Shown: positions 49,712 through 61,700 of the stretch, one piece after another
Layout: the number at the start of each line of letters is the position of its first letter
How positions within the stretch are numbered: position 1 is the stretch's first letter
NCBI RefSeq assembly: GCF_028554725.1
Contig: NC_071671.1
Location: 73,154,001-73,218,000, forward strand
Source of the DNA: Zeugodacus cucurbitae
Taxonomy: Eukaryota; Arthropoda; Insecta; Diptera; Tephritidae
Direction: 5' to 3'
Length of the DNA stretch: 64,000 nucleotides
Notes under the pieces: model-generated
What the model saw: the letters and a program-made list of their open reading frames with translations, nothing else
Database searches by the model: none
Told to the model about the DNA's origin: nothing
Position numbers and translations under genes: made by a program

Positions 49712-52700
49712 TTACTTAAACTTTAAATTTTCAAAGAAAGCAATATTACTTTTCAGCATACTAACACGGCGTAACATATTTGTGGTATTTTTATTGTTAT
49801 TTTCCTCATTGTTTACGGTGCGCTCTGTAGAAGGCGACCTTGATGTTTTATTGGTTGAAATGTCCACATTTATTGAAGGATCACTGTAAAAGGAAAAGGT
49901 ATATATTATTAATAATTTCATATACTAAATTATTTTTCAAATTTCCATTTTTCATTTCCGTATTTTTCAAATAATATTAAGTTCGTTTTAAAATTTTTTT
50001 TGAGTGAAATATTTTTTTAGATTATTAAACTAATATTTATAATTGAAATAATTGTATCTAACAGCTGCCTTCATTTAAGTCGTAAATAATTTTTAATTTA
50101 AAAGTTGCTTCTCAAAAATCTAAACTCAGGGTGGCTATCTGCTTTTCTAGTAAATAGCCATATGCAAAACAAAGTTATGCTATATATGCCAGGATAAGTA
50201 TACGGGCCATACCGTTTACAACTCAACTGCATTTCAGTTGAAATTTATTGAGTTGTTGTACGTTTACTTTCCTAATGTATTAACGTTTAAAAGTATCAAT
50301 ATCAAGCCAGTATCAATATCAAGAAACCGACAATTGCTACCTAGAAATTGTAGTGAAATATTTGTACACTTTATTAAAAAAAACAAGTAAGGAAGGGCTA
50401 AGTTCGGGTGTCACTGAACATTTTATACTCTCGCAATTTATTTATTTAATTTTATTATATAACAAACATTTTGACTCACATATTCGGCATATACAGTCTA
50501 CCCTCGAAAAGTAAATTCTCAGAAAGTAAATAATCGCGGAAAAGTTAATCACCTTTAAGATTACACATACACCTCGTAAAAGTAAATTTTTTAATTCACT
50601 TTTCAGAGAGTGTGATAAAAAATTCGAAACGAAGCAAGCAGCGTTTTTTACGATTTTGCAAAAACACTTACTCTCTTGTTTATCGCGTCTTTTTAGTAAA
50701 TAAACTCTCCACTGGTTTAAAAATGAAAACGATGCAAATCAGGTGTCAGACTTTTTGAATTGTCGTACAAAAATGGTCAGAAAATATATTGCAAAAGAAA
50801 AAAAAACAAAAGAATATTCAAGATTTTTTCTCTTCATAGTAAATACATATGTATGTATGTATGTAAATGAATATGTTTTTCATGTAAATCCATATGTTTT
50901 ATTCAAGCAAATAAATGAATGAATTTTTTAAGTTTAAAAATGCATTTAATATTATAAAAACAGATAATTTATATATATATTTGGAAAAGTAAATTATTCG
51001 AAAAAGTAAATTACCCAAAATACCAATCGTTTTACTTTTCGAGAGTATACTGTATATGGTATAAAGTCAATTGAAAGTTTGAAAACCCTAATATTAAGTA
51101 TATGCTAGTTAGGGGAAGTTATGACTCGATTTCATTCATTTTTGGCACGGAGACATATTTATTGGAAGAAACAGATTCCCTCTGAATTTCTTCTAAATAT
51201 CTGAGAGACTACCCATATTTTCGGTAAAAAATTTGTTAGAAGCACCGACGTCTTCATATTCGATACGTAGGGTCTTGAAAACTTATGGACCGATTTCGTC
51301 GATTTTAAGAAGGGCGATGCCACTCATTAAATGCAGTCTGTTTGCGAAGTTCTGTTCCGATATCTTAACTAGTGTTTATTTTATATATTGTAAAGTACAC
51401 GATTCGACTTCAAAGTTCTGGTATATGGGAAGTAGCCGTGGTTGTGATCCGATTTGGACTATTTTCACAAAATATCATTGGGAAGCTAGGAAGATATTAT
51501 AAACCGCATTTCATTGAAATGGTTTTTTTACCCATAAGTGGGCGGAACCACGCCCATTTAAAATTTTGTATACCATTTTGAGTGCAGCTCTTCTGTACCA
51601 TCTTTATAATGAAATTTAAAGTTTCTGGTGGTTTTGCTTACTGAATTTAAGAATTTTTAGTACTTTTCAACATAACCTTTTGACTGTAGGTAGTACCTAA
51701 AAGAAACGACTCTAGAAAGTTTCTTTGATATAGCTTTGGTAGTTTACGAGGTATGTACAAAAAACTTAGTAGGGGTCGGAGCCACACCCACTCCATTATT
51801 ACAATTACATCCACATATGTCCCTTCATAGTGCGATCCTTCATACCAAATTTTAATAGCTTAATTTATGGCTTAGTTATGCCACTTTATGTGTTTTTGGT
51901 TTTCGCCATTTTGTGGGCGTGGCAGTGGTCCGATTTTGCCCAACCTTCGAAAGCAACCTTCCTATGGTGCCAAGAAACACGGAATTCGTAAGTAGTAAAT
52001 ATAAAAGTAACGGATTGGGAAAATGATACTATCATGATGCAATCATGATGCAATCTAGTATACCTATGCTCCTTTTGAGTAAAATGCTATTAATCGGCAT
52101 CGTACAAATATGATGTTCCATAATATTCAAAACTTCATTAACAACTACGCATGAAGCCTTTTTAAATCAAGACTAATGTGTATTTTATTATTTATTCCAT
52201 CTTTTTGTAAATTGTATTGTTTTTCATCAACATTTCATCATAATTTCGTATACCTGGGAACCAGTATCAACAAAACCAACAATGTCAGCCTCGAAATCCA
52301 GCGCAGAATCACTCTTGCCAACAGGTGCTACTTTGGACTGAGTATCGAGAGGAAAATTTGGCGCAAGATTTATGGTCCTCAGAACATTGGCAACGGCGAA
52401 TACCGCAGACGATGGAACGATGAGCTGTAAGAGTTATACGACGACATTGACATAGTTCAGCGAATAAAAAGGCTACGCTGGCTAGGTCATGTTGTCCGAA
52501 TGGACGAAAACACTCCAGCTCTGAAAGTGTTCGATGCAGTACCCACCGGAGGAAGCCGAGGAAGGGGAAGGCCTCCACTCCGTTGGAGGGACCAGGTGCA
52601 GAGCACTTGGAATCTCCAACTGGCGCCGAACTGCGAAGGAAAGAGAGGAGTAGCGCGCTCTCATCGATTCGGCTATAACCGGCTAAACGGTTCAACGCCA

Positions 52701-55700
52701 ATCACATACTCGTACATACATAGTTTTTAATTTTCGTTAGCAATTTTATTAATTATTTTATTATGTGTCAAATCGTCAATTTTTAGGTTGGTAACATCAT
52801 TGAAACTTCAATCAGAATAAGTTGTAATTCGTAATATCAAATAAGAGTTTCGTTGTTTTGAAGTTAAATATGTAGCTTTAACTTCAATTCAACTGGTCGA
52901 GTTGTAAACCGAAATGGAGGTATTTATTTAATGAATGTACTCGTACTTACGTCTCAAGTGAAGATAAATCTGAAGAAATAGTAGTGTCTTCGGTCTTTTC
53001 CGGAACTTTTACTATATTTTCCGTATACGTTTCCGGCGGGTTGCTGAATTGAATAGATGTAGATGGCATTTTTTGGATCTATAATTATAAAAATTGTGAA
53101 GAAATTAGTTGAAAGAATAATGGGTAGTAAAACATGAGGATTCCACTGTGCAAAATACTATTTGTATATATATTTCCTATTTCTCCTTTATTGAGATTAA
53201 TATTTCAACTCTGGAACCTACCCCTTTTTTCCACCGCTTTTCCGCTTGCGAACACTTATTGGAACTCAAAAGAAACGCTTGCGCCAATGCTTTTACAGAA
53301 GGCATAACTTGTGCCACCTCCTCCTCGACGACTGACTTTTCGCCAAAAGAAAGCTACAAGTGAATGCACGTAAAATCATTTGAAATATGAGTTAATATTA
53401 TGTCTTACCACTTGTGCTTCCTCGTTCAATGGCAACATCTGGCTAGGATCAATTATTCTTCGTTTTGGCTGTAGAAATTTGAAAGCATTTGGTGTGGGCC
53501 CTAGAGTCGGCGTTGATACATCAGCCTTTTGACATGATACTTTACATGTATATTTTATCGGGGTAAAATTGGTTGCTGTATCTTGAAAAGGCTCGACAGT
53601 TTTTTGTCGAAATTTTATGGCGGTTGTATCGGTCCCCGTCAATGGTTTACCTTCATTGTGGACGACGACTGTTGTCTGATTCTTGAAATCATAAATACGT
53701 ATCGTATCCGAGTCGTCACTATTTGTTGTGTCTACCGACTGCATGGGCTGATTTGACAGTGTTTCAAAGGATGTACTTTCTTCCACTACTTGAACAGGAA
53801 GCGCGAGGTATACCGTTGGGTGGATAACATTAGGGTTTTTTATCGCTATAGTTTCGTTAACTTGACTTATACACTTCCATTTTTTATGTACAAGTGTTAT
53901 CAAAGTGAGGTATGTGTTCGAGTTTTATATTTTACCGAATGTTTTATGTGTATTTAACGGTTGTTATGATGATTTTTGTGTGGTATTTCATATTTTGCAT
54001 TTTTTATGAAAAGAGAATATATAGAACATACGCCGAATAATGTTAGTAAAGCCAGTTTTTTCCAATGTTAGATAAATAAATGGAAAACTAAAGGTTGGCA
54101 TGAGTTAAGCAAGTATGGAAGACTTCCTAAACGAGTATTGTTTGAAAACTTGGTACATTTGATTAGATATGCAAAGTATCATGACATTTCATCAAATCGT
54201 TTTTTAATTTTTTTTAACAATCACCTGTTAATTATATTTACAAATTCGTGTTTAAATAAAAAAAATTGTTTTTGATAAGAAAAATAGTGTGTATACAAAG
54301 CAATAGCTTTATCAGTGTTAATATGTTTCGGTATACTCAAAGGGAATTTGAGGACAATGTATGTATGTATGTAAGTATTTACTATGAATTGTAAGTTGTC
54401 TGGGTAATTTATTGTTGAATTATAACAACTTTAACTGTCCGCCCGTGCACACTGTAACTTGAGTAAAAATTGAGATATCTTGATGAAACTTGGTACATGA
54501 GTTCCCTGACACCATATGAAGGTTGCTTTCGTAAATGGGAGAAATCGGACCACTGTCACCTCCAGAAAATGGAGAGAACCGAAAACATATAAAGTGTCAT
54601 AACTAAGCCATATATAAATTTATGTAAGAATTTGGTACAAGCATCGAACTAGAAAGGGGCATATTTGGATGTAACTTTAACGAAATTCTCATTTCAATTC
54701 TATAAATTGAAAATGGAAGAAATCGATTCACAACCACGCCTAGTTCCCATATACCACAATTTTGAGTTCCAACTTATTCGTTCACTTTACAATCCATGAA
54801 TTAAACACCAGTGAAGATATCGGAACAAACCTTTGTACAAATATTGTGTTTATAGTGTGACATCATCCATCTTAAAATCACTGAAATCTTACTATAACCA
54901 TTCATAGCCCCAGAAACCGAACATGTGGATCCCAAAGCTCGAGGCGAAAATATTGGTAAATCTCACAGATATTCTAAATAAATTCAGAGAATATGTTTTC
55001 CTTACAATAGTGTGGCACTGTGTCAAAATTGGGCTAAATGAAAATTAAGTGAACACATATTCTTGGATATAATAGCTTGATGAAGAAATATAATAGTTGA
55101 AATCGGTCCAAGAATTGTCCCAACCCCCATATACTAGTGATAGCGATTCTCGATATTCTAGTGGACTTTATGCCAAATATAGGGGTCGGATTGTGTGTTA
55201 TTTTAATAATAATTTGCGAGAGTACAAAATGTTCGGTACATCCTATCTTAGCCCTTCCTTACTTGTTTTCATTTATCATTGTAAAAAGAAAAATTATATC
55301 CATGTCCAACTGTATTTATATATAACTATTAATTCCAGTAAGATTTTCAAAAATGTATTGAATTGTAATTATTGATTATAAATATGTTTGTATGCAAATT
55401 TAAAGAAATGCTGATGGTAAATCTCGATAGCTAAATTAAGTGAAGCACTTACATAATTATTCCAATATACTTATTGTAATATAATTATACAAAATACTTA
55501 CCACAGCGACCAGAAATTTATACTTTCTTTTAACTAATTTTACACAAAGATTATGATTCTTAAATATTGTATATTTTGTGCTATTCGGTGTTAGTAACCT
55601 TTTAATATTTCTCTCACAATGTAGTTACAAAAGTTTAAACGGAAACATTGATGTATTCACATATGTATATGTACATACATACATACATATGTATACATGT

Positions 55701-58700
55701 GCATATCACATATATTCATTGTTGTATTTGGTCGAACACTAGAAATCGTCAATGTGAATTTAAGTAAGAGAATATCATCAAGTGATTAGCCGACATTTAA
55801 ATTACGAAAGATAATTACGCCTATGATATTTTTTTAACATATGAGATTACTACACTTTGCATTAATTGCTAAGCTGATGCAATATATAATATAATATTTA
55901 TATTTATTCATAAATCTACTCAAAAAATGGTTTGGAACTTCTAAGGAATTTATTAGAAAGATCTTTCGGAGTATAAGTTTTATATTTTATTTTTCACATA
56001 TGAGAAACAATGATCTTCAGAAGTTAGTAATTCTGAATTGGCTAAAAATCGCATTTTAAAATTTGAAGTAGAGATGAAGAGTGGATGGGTAATTGTGAGC
56101 CAATATTAATATTTCCTTGAGAGAAATTAATAATAATGTTTGGAGCCCTGAGATAGTTTTAGGACTTAAACAACTCGGGTGGCAGCTTTACACATATTTT
56201 TGGTATTCCGTTATTAAGCAATCTGATATTTCTGGTGTTATGGAAAATTTAAGAAGAAAAAATTAAAAATGTATTTATGTATCATAATCAAGTTTCGGAA
56301 ATATGGAATAACTAGCCAACCCAACAGACTTTGTCCTGCATGATATTTCAGGCTATTAGGATATTAAACAAAGTATTTTATGTTGGGACAAAATGGAATT
56401 AATATATAATTGGATCGAAGATTTGGTACACCGACAGTAGTAATAACATCTAATTATAGAACATTTCCCAAAGCAATTTTATATACCTTTAGGCGGTTTC
56501 TATACAGTAACAATGGCGCCATCTATTTTTGGTAAATATAAAACATAAAAAAAACTATACATTTCAAATTAATTAAATGTGATATTTAAATTGAACCGAA
56601 TGGTGAATACAAACCATTATCGAATCCAGCTGAAGACACAAAAAAAATTGATTCAAATCGGTCCAGCCGTTCAGGAGGAGTTCAGTGACATACACAAATT
56701 TTAAATATCACAAGATAAATTTTTTTTATTATAACTGTTGATATTCGTTCATTATTTGTAATTCGTCGTGGGTAAAATTTGTTGTAACCATTGTTCTATT
56801 CCTTGTTTACATATAGGCATAAACATTATATTACTGACTAGTTTTAATTATATCTGACTTTGGACAAATCTCCCTATATAAATTAAATGGAATTTTCTTC
56901 AAAAAATCTAAAAACACCTATTTGAACAAACTTGTATTACCAGAATACGTGTCGGTTTCAGCGAAACAATGCAGGAAACTATCGACTCCAGAATCAATTT
57001 GATCATCACTGACACCTTCTGTTAAAATGTTGGCTCTATTCTTGCTGTTAATCGAATCAGCATTGGCAGTACGGATATTTTCTCTCTCATATAGTGGATT
57101 CATAACAAAGTCCTTAGTAGTGGACGAAATGGCCCGAAAACTATTTCTTTTGAGGTCTTTGTGAAGTAATTGCTTTTCGAATTGCGACAAAATATTAGAA
57201 TTTGACAAGATAAGATTATTGAACTTTGACGAATTTAAGGACGTATCAATCGAGTTATTGTAATAACTAAGTGACGATAGAGTGCGCCGTTTAGGTAGAG
57301 TCTCGGAATAATTGGTAGCAACACTTGCACTTCTCCATGAAAGTTGTGAACGTTTATCGTCAATGCAATAGTCCAAATCAATCTTATCGTCTATGTCGAA
57401 ACTGCCGTCTTTATTTTCATATTCATTATGTCTAGTTTTATTCGAAATAAGACTAGTACATTTATAACTGTCATTCTGGAGCTTGGTGGTCTGCAAATGG
57501 ATACGGTCCAAATTGTCATAATGAGACGCTGAGGTGAATGAACGTGGTTGTGGTGGAAGTATTTTGTAATATGTAGGAACAGTGGAGGCTGCGTTTGGGG
57601 TGAAGTTGTAGAATGATTTTTGAGGTGAACGGTGGTTAATGCATTTAAGTGAACTGCTACGACGCACTGGAGTGGAGAGAATCCAATGACAATCGCTATG
57701 ATCACTATAAAGCGGTATACTTTTGTATGCATTTTTGCCGTAGGAATTTACCTCTTTAGTGCCAGTATCTGCTATGTGCTCATCACTGCATCCTGAACTA
57801 AGTCGCTTGCGTCTATCGTTTCGGTGAATTTGATATTTCGGACTGACTTTTGGAGTATTGTCGGCGTTTATATAGTAATCACGACTGTATCTAAAAAGAA
57901 CATATTGAGCTCGCTTTATATGCGTAAGTAAAATATTTAGTTACTTTACCTCTTATAGCCAATATCACTACGATGTTCGTTCTCTGAATCCTCTTCCGCT
58001 TTTGTTGTTTCTGTAATAGTTATTACATTTTTGTTCGTACTTGAATTTATATTCGGTAAATCTATAAAACGCTCTTGGCTCCCACTAATCCTACGTTCTA
58101 AAGCCTCCGGCGAATATGGATTATTTGGCATTTCAACGGCATTGTTCCATTTTTTATATTCACGTTCTGCTATAGAACCTAAAACATTTAAGATATTAAT
58201 ATAAATATGTACGCAACCTAAAATTAAGTTGAATACATAGATTTTTTACGACACATATTCTATAGACACCAAATATATTAATTAAAGAAAACATAAATTG
58301 TACCACAACACACAGAACAAATAAAGGATATCACAGCACAAGGAAGTACAACATAATATAACATAACACCGGGTGAAGTTTGTATTCACATTGTGTTACC
58401 TGGTACGAATTTTCTCAAAGGAATAACATCATCTTCTTCACCGTGGTTATCCCGTTCATAGTTACTGTTATATATAAAATGTTGCCCTTGTTTACCGTTT
58501 GATTTAGTACATGGAGTAAGATTTGGATATGAGCCATTTGTTAGGTTAGTAGTGTTGATAAATGAGTTATTGCACTTATTAGTATGACTGATGCCTTGAT
58601 CATTATTATAGGCATCTATGTTAGATTCAGTAGTTGTTTGCGTGCTTTTACGGGCCCGATTGATGTCGGACCTAAGTTGATCTGAGAATAGATTATTTTT

Positions 58701-61700
58701 AAGGAAGTTAGATTTAAGTTCTCTTAGGCTTTTTTCAAAGTAACTATTAATTTCAGCTGCAATGTTAGTTTTCGGTAGAGGAGGTGGCGGTGTGCTTAAT
58801 ATGAATGATTGTTCTTCAAGTAAATCTTGATTAAAATATTCAGACTCGAATTCAAATTCAAAGGAATCTAAAGAACGCAGATACTTTTGCATGATCTCTG
58901 TTTGGCGACGTCGCCGTTCGAGCGATGCTAAAAGTCGCTTATCGTTTATTAATGTTTTAGACATTGTAGCAATGTACATTATAGTTCGAAGTGAATAGTT
59001 TTCCTCGCTCGATGTTACGTCGATTTCATGAGGCTGCCTGTGGAGTTGCTTAGTTATTGCATTCAAATTTTTCACAGGTTCTATTTCAGTTGGTTTACAG
59101 GCATTGTTGGTTATTGCGATTACAATGTTACTTAGTAGCGAGTTAACCTTTGCGGGTTTTCCGACATTAGTTTCAGTATCACTGGTTTTGAGGGTTTTAA
59201 TGGTTTCTGCATTTTCCACCACCGTTATAATATTATTTGATTTATATAGGTCTCCAACAAGAGACAGACATGAGTCATGAGTTTCACCATTTTGTACATT
59301 GCCATCACATAAAAAATTTCGAATCCCCAATTTGGTTTCTTTACCAGATTCAAATGCCTCTAGGACAGATTTTTCTTCCAAATTACAATTATTATCTCTG
59401 TTACTGTTTGATGTTTTTAAAGGGATATCTGTAATTTGTATACTCAAACCCATACTCTTATTTTGCGCTTCATCTTGAAGTTTCGTTTGTTCTATTGAAG
59501 TTCTATTTTGATATTCAGTGTATTTTCTTCCTACGGAAATCTGCGCTGTTTCCAAAAGTATATGCTCATCATTGTCCATAGCATCATCTTCTATAAGTTT
59601 CACTATTCTTTGTTGTTTAAAATCCAGAAGTGAGATATTGCAGAAAATTTTGGTATCCGTTATAATACTGTCATTTTCTTCACTCTCACTGGAAGATTTA
59701 TTTTCAAATGTTGGTCGCACTTCATAAGTTAGTGAAGATACTCTATTACATATATGCTTCGGTTCTAAAATTTCAGGTATTGTAGATATTTTTTGAACTT
59801 TTATTCCTATGCCATTTGTTCTTTCTGTTTCACTAGGAGTTTCAAGTTGCTCACATTCGTTACTTTGCATCGTTTCAGACCATCCTAATACATATATATT
59901 CTTAACGCATACTTCTTCTCTGTCCCAGTGGGGGTTTTCCTTTTGGATTTCTTCTATTACAGTCGAAGTATGTTCTGCTTCGGACGATCCAGTATCATTA
60001 TTATGCTTCGGTATTTCATTTTCAAACCTATGGGGTACTTTAAAGCCTTCCACAGTCACACTATACAATTGTTTATGATTTTCGGAATTCTGGTAAGTAT
60101 TCAAATATCTTGTTGTTTCTGTATCATCGCTACATTCATCCCCCATTTCACTACAATATTTTTGCTCTTCCCTTCCAGTAGTTCCGGTTATATCAGAAGT
60201 GTATTCTTTTTGTAAATCATCCCTGTTTTTCCGATTCCTAATTTCAAAAATAATTTTTGGATATGACATAACTTCTCTAACTATAATACATGTTTCTTCT
60301 CTATTCCCGTGAAGTTTCTGTTTATGACTCTCTGATGCAGAGAATTCTACTGCTTCTGTACCCATTACATTACCTCGTTTTGCTTCACTGCTGGTTTCTA
60401 GTTTCTCAGTTGCAGAGGTATGGGGAGTTTTAGAACTTTCTTGAACCTCTGTCTCAGTGGAGCATTTTTCCTTTCGCTCACTGAGCGGTATTCCATTTTC
60501 AATTTCCTTATCTATAAAACATTCTGCCTCTGGTTCTTTACTAGTTATTTGTTTTTCGTGTTTTGTAGCAGAAAATTCGACTGCTTCTGTATCCATAACT
60601 ATATCTCTTTTTGCTTCATAGATGGCTTCTTTTTTATCAGTGTCAGAAACGTACGGTATTTTTAAAGATCTCTGAGCTTTTGTCATATTGGCCCAGTCTT
60701 CTTTTTTCCCAGTATGTATTCGATTTTCACTTTCTGTATCATCATTGCATTGATTTTGCTTTTCTATTTCTAATGCAGACAATTCTACTTCAGTATCTCC
60801 TTTTTCTTCACTAAGGTATTCTGGTTTATTAGTATCCGAGCCGTATGGTATTGCGGAACATTCTTGAGCTTCTGTCTCATTTAAGAACACTTCTTTTTGC
60901 CCAATGAAGGATATTCGATTCTCACCTTCGGTTTCGATAGCACACTCGTCTTCTGGATTATTACGCGATTTTTGTTTTTTACTTTCTGTTGCGGAAATTA
61001 CTACTGCTATTGTAGCCATAATGTTATCTTCGTTTGCTTCACAGTTACATTCGTGTTTATATGTATCAGAGTAGTATATTGGATCAGAAGATTCTCGAGC
61101 TTCTGAATCTGTTGCAGAAAATTCTAATGGTTCTACGCACACAATATTATTTCTGTTTGATTCTTTGCTGTAGTGCGTTTCTGAATGTTTTTGAACTTCT
61201 GCGTAATTGTTAAAGTCTTTTTTCTTCTCTCTGACGGGTATTAGATTTTCAGTTTTAGTTTCCATATCATACCCCGCTTCTGTTTCAGTACTGTTTTTTT
61301 GTTCTTCAGTTTCTGTTGCAGATAATTCTTCTTCATTGCTATTTACATTATTTTTTTCGTTTATATCACTGTTAGATTCTTGTATCACAGTATCACAAAT
61401 GTACGGTGTTTCTGAAGATTGTTGAGCCTCTGCCTCATTAACACAATCTTCTGTTGTCAGCAGAACTGTCGCAGAGAATTCTACTGGTGTTCTAGAAGCA
61501 AGATTTTTGTTTACATTACTGATATGTTCTTGTTCTTCACTTCCGCAGGCGTACTGTGTTTCATGAGAAGATTCTGGAACCTCTGCCACATTGTCATACT
61601 CTTCTTCTGAATTATTACAGGGTGGTCGACTTTCAGTTTCTTTATTAATAAAACATTCTTCTCCTGGCATTTGTCCTTCATTTTTTGTTTCCAAAAAATC

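Noticed and set aside
49572..49889. 105-codon plus frame with a hydrophobic stretch
   Set aside because: It lies opposite the last exon of the large minus-strand gene, and its hydrophobic part is the complement of Asn/Lys codons.
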